Assembly (NCBI RefSeq): GCF_011075055.1
Contig: NC_058154.1
Coordinates: forward strand, 5,319,501-5,383,500
DNA length: 64,000 bases
Reading direction: 5' to 3'
Origin: Mangifera indica
Taxonomy: Eukaryota; Streptophyta; Magnoliopsida; Sapindales; Anacardiaceae
Shown here: positions 49,601 through 60,330 of the stretch, piece by piece
Layout of the letters: each line of letters starts with the position of its first letter
Numbering within the stretch: the stretch's first letter is position 1
Made by a program: the position numbers and the translations under genes
Notes under the pieces: generated by a model
What the model was told of the DNA's origin: nothing
Databases searched by the model: none
The model's input: the letters and a program-made list of their open reading frames with translations, nothing else

Positions 49601-52600
49601 TTACGTGTAAAGTCTAATGATTCTAAGCTTAATGTGCATCTCAATAATATGAAAGAGACTGACGTCTCTGAAAATGATGTTTCACTTGTTCGCATTATCT
49701 GGGTTGATGCTTCTGGACAACACAGATGTCGTGTGAGTTTTCTTTATTTATTCACATTTGTTTTTTTAATTACCTTGGGCTTTGATATTGAAGAAGTCTG
49801 GATATGTCTTCAAAAGTTGAACCATTTCACTTTATGTATGAAACTAGGAATAAAATCCCTGAACTTTATGGATTAAAATCCCAATTTAGTCATTGAATAA
49901 TACTTTTTCTTAGTTTAGATTGATTTGATTCTTTTTTCTGGTTACCTTTATCTCCACATGGAAACAAATTCATTTATGTATTTTAGTTCCACTTTCAGAA
50001 TCGGGAATATGCTCTGAATCATAGCTTGGTTGCACATTCCCTGATTCATCAGATGTTATTTAAATTCTTCTGTTACATAAATAGAAACATTGCAATGACA
50101 ATGCTTACACATTACAATTACATCTTTATGTAATTTTGACTATCTATTTATTTATGTTAATTGGTTCCCCCTTAACTATATTTCTTAGTATGGCAGTTTT
50201 CTGTTTCCCATTAGAAGTTGATTTTATATTATAGTTTAAGTTGTTTTCCCATTCTTGTTAGGACTTTGGATACTACAAATGAGGGCTTAAAAGTAATTTG
50301 CTTGCAGAATTGATTAATGAGAATATAGAATAATTTCTCCTTCAGTTTATGCGTCTTTTTTCCTCTTTCTCTCATGTGTGATCTTCAAATTAGGTTATGG
50401 AGAGAATAAGTGATATAGGTAAATGAAGTATCTACAATGAACTTTTGACATCCTCTATAAGCATTATCAGTGGTAGATAAACTCAGTTTTAGACATTTGA
50501 ACTCAAGGATATAGTGCTGCCTTTGGCTTGAGTTTTGTTCCTTGTCATCAGTTCAATAATCATCTGCAAGATACTGAAGGAATCATATTTGGTCTTTGTA
50601 GAAACTTATTTGAAGGAGGCATTTTTATATTAGTATTCAGAATAGGTGGGGTAAATTTAGGCAATATAGTTTGATATTAATCCTTAATTTGTGGTACATC
50701 ATTTCAGGTTGTTCCAATAAAACGCTTCAATGATGTTGTTAAAAAGAATGGTGTTGGTTTGACATTTGCATGCATGGGAATGAGTTCAGCTGTTGATGGT
50801 CCGGCTGACGAGACTAATTTGACTGGAACGGGTGAGATCAGATTGATGCCTGATTTATCAACTAGATGGAGAATTCCATGGTACAGTACTTTTCTAGAAT
50901 AACACTATTTGTTTTTACTTGAAGAATTACCCTGTGTGATGTGTTATTGTTGTTTTGTAAAATTTAAAACAAATTTAAAAATTAAAATATTTAACTTCTA
51001 GTCATCTGAATTTATATGTTGCTTCATATATATTGTATTCAGTAATAACTGATACAATTCTCTTTCTCTATAGGGAAAGCCAAGAGGAGATGGTTTTGGC
51101 AGACATGCATCTTAAACCCGGTGAACCTTGGGAATATTGCCCCAGAGAGGCCTTACGGAGGGTTTCAAAGGTTCTGATAGAAGAATTTAACTTGGTATGT
51201 AAGATATTTAATGCCTTAAATGTGAAACTGAAGAACTTGGATAGCTATTTTAGAAATGCTATATCTGCAGGTGATGAATGCTGGGTTTGAAAATGAGTTT
51301 TATCTCTTGAAGAGTGTACTGAGGTATTAAACCATATTCTCTAAGACTTTTTGTAATTGTAGCAGCTCTTTGACACCTAAATTTATTATTCAATTTAATT
51401 TACAAACTTGTGAAGGGAAGGGAAAGAAGAATGGGTACCGATTGACTCAACACCATACTGCTCTTCGTCAGGATACAATGCTGTTTCTTCTATATTTCAT
51501 GAAGTAGTGGCTGATCTTCACTCCTTAAATATTGCAGTGGAGCAGGCAAGATATATAGTGTTTGCTTATCATAATTATTTAGATAGTGTCAATCTTGTTA
51601 CACTCTTGATATAATGGCTTGATAGAAAGTCTATGTAATGTTATTCTTTGTTTATTTCCAATTCAGCTTGCAACTTTTAATGTTTGAAAGGGAATTTCTT
51701 ATGTTCAAAATTGCATCACCTTGGTGAACATGTAGGGAAGGTTGAGACATTCTGGGTATAAAAGAAAAATGTTGTCTCTGTTGAGAAAAGCTATGGATCT
51801 GAAAAAAAAGGGGAAAAGTCCTCTTTAAAAATTCAAATCTCACGGTAAACTGTTAAGCATGTTGATGATTGGGCCCCGCTAGAAAGATTTTTTGTTTTTG
51901 TGTCAACTGTATCACATTCAAAGTGGCCCTAAGAAGAGCTTTTTAAGTCCCACTCTTACTACAAATGAGTGGACAGTGCAAAAAAAAAAAAAAGGTTGTT
52001 TTGGATGTTTATCTTTTGCACACGGTATACGAATTTTAGGAGAGAAACATTCTTGGTTTTTAGTGGAGGAGACAACTTTTATCAATTTTGTAATGAATAA
52101 TTAATTTGGTTTCTATACAACATAGGAAGGTCCACTTGCATTTGCTTTAATCTGCACATGTCTACTTCTATTTTCTCCATATTTCTGTATGTTTTCTAGC
52201 TTATTCTCCTTGGTTTTCCTTCCTCTTCTTTTTTATGTTTTCCTTTACTTCACTGTAGTCAAATGTTAACTGTTTTATTAACTCCTTTGGCTTTTCAAAT
52301 TGTCTTAGTTACATCCTGAAGCTGGGAAAGGTCAGTTTGAAATTGCTCTGGGGCATACTGCTTGTACAAAAGCTGCAGACAATTTGATTTTCACACGTGA
52401 AGTTGTGAGGGCTGTTGCAAGGAAACATGGGCTGTTGGCAACATTTGTACCAAAGTAGGTTCTTGATTCCCTTTATTTTGGTTTCTTTGCAATAGTAGAT
52501 GACTGATATTTATTAACATGGTCAAATAATTTGTTTATTTGTATCTATAAGGCATACAACCAACTCAGTCTAACTTAGCCATCTAACTTATTTACCTGGA

Positions 52601-55600
52601 TCTACCCCCAATCACTAGAAAGACTACTGTTAATAAAATGAGGCAACGTTCATCCAAGGTGTCAGTATGATCAAACAGTTACTTCTAAATGGTAGCTCTA
52701 CTCTGTAATATATTGTCCATGGCAGAGGAGTCTATTCAATGATTTTGTATATCCTTTTAGTCGACCAGGTATTCTGTACCTTTTTCTAAACTTTCTTCCA
52801 TAATTTGGAATGATGATGTAAAAATCGTAGGTGTAACTTATGCCATCCTTTGACCATAATTGATGTCCTAGCTTGTGAATTTTTGAATTTTGTGTTGTAA
52901 GGTTAAGAACCTAGTATTTTTAATTACTTAAGGATCTCTTTGTTTGTGTAGGTATGCTTTAGATGATATCGGTTCTGGATCCCATGTCCATTTGAGTTTG
53001 TGGCAGAATGGAGAAAATGTTTTTATGGCATCTGGTGGATCCAATCGCCATGGAATGTCTAGTATTGGCGAGGAGTTTATGGCAGGCGTTTTGCATCACC
53101 TTCCTTCACTTTTGGCTTTTACGGCCCCTGTTCCAAATAGGTTCCTCTAATATATATTGTGCATGTAGTTCATGCTAGTTCTTATTGTGGTACTATACAG
53201 AAGAATATGTTACTGGGGTACTATATGCGAGTTCATTTCATGAAACCCATAAATTTTTCTTGTTCTGGAATATGGTAATTTGATCAAATTCATTTTTGTG
53301 CATGCATTTGCAAAATAAAAATCTGCAACGTATTGAAAATATTTTCATAGAAGATTTTTCAACCCAGTTTTGTTGGTATCGTTTATAATAATCATGCTTT
53401 ACTCCTGTCATTTTTTGGCTGTTTTGTAGGCAGGGTAAGGCATATATCCTTATTATATGATTTATAGTTACACGACCTGCATTTTCAAGAACATTAATGT
53501 TGAGTCTGGATATGGTAGCTAGATTTTTTTGGGCATACACAGAGAAGATATCTCTTAGGAATATGATCAAGATTTGTTTTGGTTTGTTACTTCATATCAA
53601 GATATGACCGGTACTTTGATTTTAGTTGCTGATTGTATCTGAACTTATTTTTTTGGAAATAATTTTACTTGCATCAAACAAATATTTGTGGTACTACTCA
53701 AAACAATATTAAATATTAGTGATTTGACAAATTTAGACTGTTTGTTTGATCTTCAAAACCCAAAAATATAAAGTATTACTGATTTGACAGTTATATACCA
53801 TTTATTCAGTTATCAAAACCTTCTAGTAAAGAGTGTTATCTTCTTGTCACATCCTAAGTTATGTGCCTTGATTTGAATGACATTATTAGAGTTTACCACA
53901 CCATTATTCCATTTCCTTGTTGCATCAACTTTTGAACTTGTTATGGTTTGACTGAAGTGCCCTATACAATGTTGTTTTAAGTTTTAACTGGCAAACATGC
54001 TATGGTCTTTCTGCTCTTACCTCCTTATAATTTATATAGTTATGATCGAATACAACCCAATACATGGAGTGGAGCGTACCAGTGCTGGGGAAAAGAAAAT
54101 AGGGAAGCTCCATTGAGAACCGCATGCCCGCCTGGAACTCAGGATGGTCTGGTGAGCAACTTTGAAATAAAATCCTTTGATGGCTGTGCCAATCCACATC
54201 TGGGCTTGGCTGCTATAATTGCTAGTGGCATTGATGGCCTCCGCAGGCATCTTCGTCTTCCTGAACCTATAGGTAAATTGAATATTTTTTCGTATTTCCT
54301 GCATAAATCACTTATTTGACAATATATATGGGTGTTTTTGTAAATTAAACTTGTGAACTAGGAATGTGTGATTATTTTATTGTTTTATTTTTCATCTGTT
54401 TTTTTTTTTTTTTTGTGCAATTGAAAGTATATAAGAGACCAAAGCGAGGACATTGGATACTACGTTAGGTTCTTATACCCATAACCAACATGAAGCATTT
54501 AAGAAAATTGCTAAGAATTAAGTGCTTCCATTGTTCTCTACACCCTGTTTGCTTATCTCTATTCAGTGCTGGTATGCATTTCTTTTGTCGATCCATATTT
54601 TTCCATTTCTTTGATTTTGAAGTATTTCTCAACCATCCAAAAGTAGTGCTTTATTGATGATAATTCCCTCGATCAAGAAGTTATTATAGCTGAATCTAAC
54701 ACATTCTCAATTTTTAAGAGAGCGACAAATAGAAGCACATTATAACACATGCATGTTCTGCAGTATTGATTTCCCTTCTATATTTTCTTTTATGTGACTG
54801 GAGTTATGGTATCAGTATACCTTGTACAGTGGCAGTCCTTTGTAGTGTGTTGCTGTGTATACTTATGTGTTTTATTATGATAACAATGCTATGTATATTT
54901 ATAATGAGTATAAAATTGGGTACCAATGATGATTTGTCATTATGTGATTGAGTATTATTTTATTTTAAATTTAAAATCATTAAATCATATAGAACATCAT
55001 CATTGGTATCTAATTTGGTATACATAGTTTTATTGATATTGTAAACACAAAAATTGCTATAATATTAAGTCAAAGGAGAAGATACAAAGTTGGACACTAA
55101 GAGTCCAAAATGTAGACTAAAATCCAATCTCTGTTAGTATTTATTTTAAAACCCTTCCTAGAGAAAGTTATACTCACTTTGATTTTGTTAGGGATTGTGC
55201 GCACAAAATTGCTGTAAAAAGAGGTGTCAACTCTTTTCAAAGGTTGTAACCTTCCAATCAGCGAAAACTCCTCAAAATACTCAATTAATAATATCCTGTA
55301 GCAATCAAATACTAAATATTATCTTATATCAAATATTATTCAAATCAATCAAATATTATCTTTCTAATCAATATCTAATATTATATTCCTAATTTATATT
55401 TAATATCATCTTATGAATTTATATCTAATGTTATCTTAATTAGTATCAACTTCGTAATTAATATTATGTTTTCAATTAATATTATCCTAAGTTTCTACAA
55501 TTACCTATTATCTTTCTAATTAATATTATCATAACATTTACAGTCTTTTTGATACCCACCTTGTCCTCAAACTAGGTAAATTAGAAAGTCTTTTGTTTTG

Positions 55601-58124
55601 GGTTTTTTTTTTCACCCTTTGATGAGTTCCTTTTTTTCTCTGTTCCTAACCAATTTGAAAAAATTGCTTCCATTTTCCCTTTATTCCAGTTGTCACTTGT
55701 GATTGGAAAGTCAACCTCTTACTTCCTTATTTTTTAGTGTCATCTTCATCAATCTTGGCTTGGTACGTCTTAGTCAACGTCTCATTTTCTTATTTTTGTT
55801 TCATGTTTTCTTTTCCATTTATTACTTGTTTTGTTTCCTTGACTAGCTTAATCAGATCACCAGATGAACAAATAGATTTGGAATTTGTTAGTTTAACCCT
55901 TGAATCTATTTACTGTTTTGATCAGCGTATTTGCCCAACTAAACCTCATAATATGTTGATTCCCTTTCTTTGTCTATCTTTAGCTTAATAACTTTGTCAA
56001 AACTAATCAATTTTTCATTGGAATCTACTAATTTACAATTTTGGGCCACTATCTCATTTAAAGTTACCAAATCCATTGCTCTTTCCTCTTGCTCCTTGTC
56101 ACTCATGATTAAGATGCCACTGTCATCTGATTCGGTCTCATCCACTAACAAGATCGCCAATAACTTGAATTTACAGTCATAATTTTTGTCCTTATTCACT
56201 CCCATAGATAAATCCCTTTCTCTCCCATAGCTTGAGCTTTTGTTTTCGTGAATCGCTAGACCAAGAAACACCTTCCACTCTCAGCCTTGACAAAATCAAG
56301 TTTGCCTATTCGTAGAATCTCAATTGCTGTGATATCAATTTGTTAGGGACCAAACATATATACTATCAATATTAAAATAAACAATATTGACAGCAAGATG
56401 TGTCAACTTCTTGTAAAGGTCGTCTCCCAATCAATCAAAGGTTGCCCAAAATACCCAAACATTAATATTCTTCCATCCACCCCTTCTTTTATAATAAGCT
56501 CATCTCATTCCGCAGCAATCAAGTATCAAATGTTATTCAAATCAATCCAATATTTTACTTCTAATCAGTATCTAATATTACATACTAATTTATATTCAAT
56601 ATTATCTTAATTAACATTAACTTCTTAATTAATATTATTTTCTAATTAATATATCCTAATATTACCCATTATCCCTCTAATTAATATTACTTTCCTAGTT
56701 AATATTATGCTAACAGATTTCTTGGATTCTTTCTGTAAAACAGATGCAAATCCTGCTAGTCTTGATATAAAACTTCAAAGACTGCCTAAGTCACTCTCTG
56801 AATCTCTAGAAGCTCTCAAGAAAGATGATTTCTTGCATAAATTAATAGGTGAAAAGCTTTTGGTTGCCATAAAAGGAGTTCGTAAGGTATGTTTAGAATT
56901 TTTTTTTTCAATGGTATTCTCAAATTAAGTTTACTCAATGAGCTCAATTCAATATATCAGAATTGCGTGTGTCTGCATTTTCCCTTTTAGGCTGGCTGAA
57001 TTTTGTTAATATTTACTTTAATTTGTTTCTTAGTTTAGTTAATGTGTAGCCAACCTTTGCATGATGTCAGAACCTACTTGAACTCTAATTTTTATTTTGG
57101 TTTATAAAAGAAGATCCATGTTAATTTATTTTGAGTTAGTGGCCCTAAGGCATCTCTTTTACATTACTTTGACATCCTAGATTAGTTCCATGGTAAGCCA
57201 GTCTTGTTGAATGGGTATGTTTCAATGACCTCCTTTAGGTTCCGTTTAACAGAAGACAGATTTGTTTGTCTTAGAAAGGGAAATTATCTGCACTTTTGAT
57301 TATTTGGAAATTGTTGGAAGGGCCTCTGACCATTTCAAGGAAGATTTATGATGATTTTATAAAATGCTAGGGAGGATTCTGAGGAACTTTGAAGCCTAGC
57401 AATAACTGTAATATTGCTGACATTAGGGATTGCCAATCAAAGCCCCTTCATAAAACCATGTGAATTGTGAACATATTTACAAATTTGTCTTCATGTTTAG
57501 GAAAACCTGTATGCCAGTTTCTTTACTGAAGAATTACAAGGCTTTCAACTTTCTCTGGAACTAAGAAATTGTCCCTGAATTTTTTTTTTTGTTCTGTTAA
57601 AGTTGTTTTTGCAGTGTTTTACAAAATTCATTTGCTTCTTGATTTGTTGCTATTATTACTGTTTAATATTTTCAGTAGCCAAATTATAGAGCCATTCAGT
57701 AAGAAACTTTCTTTATTTCCTTTCAATTTCCAACCTAGTTGGATGCATCCACTGCAGAAATTAGCTTTTGAATCCCACTGTGTCATAATTTTGTTTTATA
57801 ACCAGAGATCTCATAGTAGTTGAATCCCAGTCTGCAGTGTGTTGTCAACTCTCAGATTGAACAAACTAGTTTGAATGCCTTGTACCTAACATATTAACCA
57901 TTTAGAGGTACGACAAAAATTAAGCTTGATTTGGTTTCAGTTGTTTTATATTGTGTGGCTTTGAAGCTACCCGGTTGTAGAATGAAATCATCTGAGCTGC
58001 TGCTGGAATTCTTTTGTTAAGCTCCAAACTAACAAGTCTGAGTATGACTTATTATTTGCAGGCTGAAATCAACTACTACTCAAAAGATAAGGAAGCATAC
58101 AAGCAACTTATACATCGCTACTGA
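37651..58124 (+). CDS. NodGS: FluG/NodGS-type protein: amidohydrolase-glutamine synthetase fusion, 18 exons
   Basis: Spliced CDS, 841 residues. Exons: 37651-37812, 38177-38428, 47280-47347, 47623-47738, 47809-47914, 48321-48477, 48572-48667, 49167-49215, 49464-49732, 50708-50880, 51074-51194, 51271-51323, 51416-51545, 52309-52454, 52952-53140, 54040-54272, 56744-56886, 58062-58124; the phases join without a stop. Residues ~1-400 form an amidohydrolase-type domain: HAH at 19-21, IHTG near 233, LLHAS with H269, STDG with D325. Residues ~426-841 form a glutamine-synthetase catalytic domain: ENEF near 530, E588/E595 in PEAGKGQFE, GSGSHVH at 640-646, ENRE near 715, FEIKS near 737, ANPH near 746. 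The plant family (Arabidopsis At3g53180-like) is about this long and is linked to root development and microbe responses; GS activity of the family is doubtful. The start is chosen at the ATG matching the family N-terminus; an in-frame ATG at 37606 would add 15 residues. The fold assignment is firm; enzymatic role is inferred. Confidence 0.93.
39522..39744 (-). mobile_element. tRNA-derived SINE (15-bp TSD)
   Basis: On the minus strand an A-box-like GCCTTGAGTGGTAAAGG and a B box GGTTCAAGTCC (39679-39689) are spaced as in a tRNA-derived SINE. The 3' end is an A run (T run at 39522-39529 on +). Flanks CAACTAAGGTCCAAC (507-521 of the 39-kb block) and CAACTAAGATCCAAC (745-759) are a 15-bp duplication with one mismatch. 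It sits in the integrase remnant. Confidence 0.82.
39777..40110 (-). mobile_element. LINE-like 3' fragment
   Basis: An eight-base T run followed by GGTAAGTAAGAAAATATATT is, on the minus strand, the AATATATTTTCTTACTTACC-A(n) tail seen at the ends of plant L1 LINEs. It interrupts the gypsy frame, which resumes near 40115. No coding domain or target duplication was recognised, so the identity and left/right extent are tentative. Confidence 0.4.
40871..41400 (+). other. Probable LTR of the intron 2 gypsy remnant
   Basis: Non-coding purine-rich sequence after the chromodomain tail, with a pyrimidine-rich part near 41290-41360. Position suggests the 3' LTR, but no boundary or second copy was found. 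Confidence 0.3.
41500..41908 (-). pseudogene. Copia protease scrap in intron 2
   Basis: On the minus strand SWIMDLGASNHMTVSNRFS can be read at about 41738-41795, matching the copia protease WIIDSGASDHMT with the DSG changed to DLG. It is cut by the gypsy LTR at 41914. Confidence 0.6.
41914..44350 (-). mobile_element. Solo gypsy LTR in intron 2 (TSD GAGTA)
   Basis: About 2.44 kb from TGTAATACTCCC to GGGTGTTAT, flanked on both sides by GAGTA (41909-41913 and 44351-44355). Internal blocks (CTCGCAACTATCACGATCACC, the degenerate 16-bp series near 42745-42840) match the LTR at 28408-30668. No interior or partner LTR adjoins it. Its minus-strand 5' end is ATAACACC rather than TGTAACACC, suggesting terminal mutation. 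Confidence 0.72.
44441..45781 (-). mobile_element. Second gypsy LTR in intron 2
   Basis: Starts TGTAACACCCCC and shares the next block (AGAAGTATTACCC) with the gypsy LTR start at 28408; it ends at TATGGGTGTTATA, similar to the end of the LTR at 41914-44350. About 1.34 kb, so shorter than the other copies. No matching target duplication was seen. Confidence 0.6.
46253..46696 (+). mobile_element. TRIM retroelement
   Basis: Two LTRs of about 153 and 151 bp (46253-46405, 46546-46696), similar along their length, flank only 140 bp of interior. TGGTATCAAAGC starts directly at the end of the first LTR (46406-46417) and fits the initiator-Met primer site. A purine-rich tract (TTGAGGGAGGG) precedes the second LTR. 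There is no coding capacity. The total of 444 bp fits terminal-repeat retrotransposons in miniature. No exact target duplication was found. Confidence 0.8.
47348..47622 (+). other. U12-type AT-AC intron (intron 3 of NodGS-type gene)
   Basis: The 5' splice site reads ATATCCTTTC, the canonical U12 AT-AC donor. A branch site TTCCTTAAA lies at 47603-47611, with its A 11-12 nt from the end, and the intron closes in TTAC. Splicing here gives the peptide LRSFADKIVSLKS, which matches the family and keeps the frame (phase 2). A standard GT-AG pair (47345 and 47643) is also in frame but would delete eight family-conserved residues. Length is 275 nt. Confidence 0.88.
51546..52308 (+). other. GC-AG intron (intron 13 of NodGS-type gene)
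   Basis: Exon 13 ends in GAG CAG and is followed by GCAAGA instead of GT. The intron ends GTCTTAG before TTA CAT CCT GAA. Joining here gives VEQLHPEAGKGQFE, the conserved metal-binding segment of the glutamine-synthetase domain, so the non-GT donor is strongly supported. GC-AG introns are a known minority class spliced by the major spliceosome. No GT near this point keeps both frame and conservation. Confidence 0.85.
55187..56715 (-). mobile_element. Short LTR retroelement in intron 16 (TSD GATTT)
   Basis: Two AT-rich LTRs at 55187-55536 and 56341-56715 each start TGTTAGGG and end TAACA on the + strand. The element is flanked by perfect GATTT duplications (55182-55186 and 56716-56720). Read on the minus strand, TGATATCACAGC lies three bases inside the right LTR and resembles the initiator-Met primer site TGGTATCAGAGC. 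A minus-strand reading frame (55939-56271) has an acidic, gag-like composition but no domain I can name. The 0.8-kb interior is too short for pol, so the element is non-autonomous or deleted. Orientation rests on the degenerate primer site. Confidence 0.82.
56709..56743 (+). promoter_or_regulatory. Candidate branch site and acceptor tract for exon 17
   Basis: CTAAC at 56710-56714, the last bases of the inserted LTR, matches the plant branch consensus CTRAY and places its A about 30 nt before the AG. The pyrimidine-rich tract after it is original host sequence. This is an inference from spacing and consensus. Confidence 0.4.
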
Positions 58125-58400
58125 GCTTATTTTCTTGTTGGGCAGAATGAGGGCTCTGGGAATCCTTTCTCCTGATTGGTTTCTCTTTAGCTCAACATGT
58201 TATGTTAAGGCTTAAACTTATTTGATAACTTCAACACCACTGCCAGGCCGATAACATAATTGATTCATCAGCGTATAGCGTTTTGTATTTATAATTGACA
58301 AGAAAGTATTTCGACCATAGTTTTTTAAACCCTTGAATCGTGCATTAGCTTTCATTCATCCTATTACATTGTTGTATATGTGATAGTAACCCACCCATAT
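58125..58400 (+). other. Probable 3' UTR of the NodGS-type gene
   Basis: Non-coding sequence follows the TGA at 58122-58124, before the AT-rich repeat pair. No clear AATAAA is present; T-rich and TTGTAT elements that plant genes often use for polyadenylation occur near 58280-58380. The end of the transcript cannot be placed. Confidence 0.35.
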
Positions 58401-58409
58401 TATTACTAT

Positions 58410-59027
58410 AGAACCAATTACAGTGGACAACAAGAGGTGCCAACTCAATAAAGATGCTTTTTCTCCTGATGAGTCAAAAGGTGTCCCAAAAACCTAGTTA
58501 AACAATCTCCACTCTTTTTACAATACTCGTTTCTTTTTATATATAACTCATTAAATATTATTTTAATAATATCTTTATTAGATATTATCCTATAAATATT
58601 ATATTAATCTTATATATAATCTCATAATTTTATTCTAATATTAAATATCTTATTTTAATTATATATTTTACCCTAATTTAATATCATCTTAATCAATTAA
58701 TAATATTAATATTATCCTAATTTAATATTATTTTAATTAATTATTATTATTATTATAAAAGTAAATATAGTTGGTAACAAGAGGTGTATAGAGGTGTTTC
58801 TCTTCTCTCAATCGATAAAGGTTGTCCAGAAAACTCAAATAATAATAATAATCTCCTCTTTTATAATACTCATTCCTTTTTATATATAACTCATTAAATA
58901 TTATCCTAATAATATCTTTATCAGATATTATCCCATAAATTTTATCTTATATTTATATATAATATCTTAATCTTATTATAATATTAAATATCTTGCCTTA
59001 TTTGTATATTTTATTCTAATATTAATC

Positions 59028-59058
<31 letters not shown>

Positions 59059-59105
59059 TTAATATAATATTAATAAAATTAATTTTTATTATTATTAAGA
59101 AGTTC
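58410..59105. repeat. Two AT-rich LTR-like repeat units downstream of the gene
   Basis: Units at about 58420-58765 and 58768-59105 share CAACAAGAGGTG, AAAGGTTGTCC-like, TTATAATACTCATTCC-like and TATATATAACTCATTAAATA blocks in the same order. The same blocks, more diverged, occur in the LTRs of the intron 16 element. A TAA microsatellite lies at about 59032-59056. They may be LTRs of a related short element, but clear termini were not found. Confidence 0.6.
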
Positions 59106-60330
59106 CAACAATATGCTTGTCGTGTATTTGCAAATCTAAGGGTATTTGTAGTATATAAATTCTAGTCCACTGGACCAGCCTATGATCCATACAGAATGCT
59201 GTAAGATAATATGACATGCAAAACTTCTAAAAAGTTGGTGGATCTTTCTTCTGTTTGAAAGGAGGGACGAAGATATAATGGCAACATTTTCTTAATTACA
59301 CAGAACCACTGACATCCTCACAAAATATATCATAGCTGAAAAAAGCACAGTGTACTTGATCTCTACCGCAATATATATCCTTGCAATCTATGATACTTAA
59401 ACAACAAGACAATGATTAGGAGAGTAATTATAAAATCGGCTTGCCCAACCTCTTTTACTGTCACCGTGGCATCGCCCGCAAAAACCGTCTCATTTATATA
59501 TATATTTATATGTTTAGCTTCAGCGCTTCCTGAGTGCCATGCTAACGCCCAACACGCTTTGGGCCCTCGTTCCCGTCCTGTAGCGTATTTTAAACATCAC
59601 AGACCAAAATTTAAGCCGGTTCTTTGGAAAAAAACCTCAGTGCTACTCTCCGCAACATTTGGTAAATAAATATTATGATTGGATTTAAACTAAATCGAAC
59701 TCAAATTTAACTTGACTTGTGTGGAGATAAGTTCAAGTTTAAGCTTAAGCTTGTTGAACTCTCTTTAAACGGGTTTAAGTTTGATTCGTTTGAGAAAAAC
59801 TAAACTCAAATTTGGTGCAAAAATGAGCTTGAACCAAGCTTTGAGCTTGACTCAATACTGTAGCCAAGAAAAACTATTAAAACCAACATTGCATTGATGT
59901 ATATTAGTCAAAATAATATTATTTTAATTGTTTTGTATCAAATTTTTTCACTTGTGAGCTTAATCAGTCTAACATTGTCAAGGTGTTAAATCATTTTATT
60001 TGAGTAAGTCTAATCAGCCACCCTAGTATATACCTAAAGATGTAGCTTTCAGATGATAGTGCTTTCACTTAAAGATGATAAGGTCACACTAGTGAGAATC
60101 CAAGGAGTGTTTCCTTAGTAAAAGAGCAGGAAAAAAATTTGATCCAAGAGTTATGATGTGTAGCCTAAATGTTTTTGAGATCAGCATGAGTATAGATATG
60201 AGTTATGGGACCTAACATCATCTTAATGTTAGTTTTAGTAATAGACTCCGAATGACAAAGTTAGTATGGGTCAAGTCAAGGGCATTCTGGGGATTATGTC
60301 AAAGTTGATAGTAGGTCTCCTGCTTACTGA
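59106..60330. other. Non-coding stretch with recurring AAGCTT/TTTAA words
   Basis: No gene seen. Around 59690-59870 the words AAGTTTAAGCTTAAGC, GAGCTTGAACC and AAACTCAAATT recur on both strands, a pattern of short plant repeats. A frame at 59412-59669 has no recognisable domain and no splice context. Confidence 0.45.

Larger units (their letters stand above)
54273..56743 (+). other. Intron 16 of NodGS-type gene with an LTR element near its 3' end
   Basis: The donor is G|GTAAAT after CCT ATA, and the acceptor is AAAACAG before ATGCAAATCC. Of 2471 nt, 1529 are an LTR retroelement plus one copy of its 5-bp duplication. The element stops 28 bp before exon 17, leaving only the original TTTCTTGGATTCTTTCTG tract and the AG as host acceptor sequence. 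The branch site must therefore lie in or at the edge of the inserted LTR. Confidence 0.82.

Noticed and set aside
53238..53570. Minus-strand 110-codon frame
   Set aside because: It lies in intron 15 of the NodGS-type gene and has no homology signal.
59412..59669. 85-codon frame as a secreted peptide gene
   Set aside because: No recognisable family, poor context, in a repeat-rich intergenic stretch.
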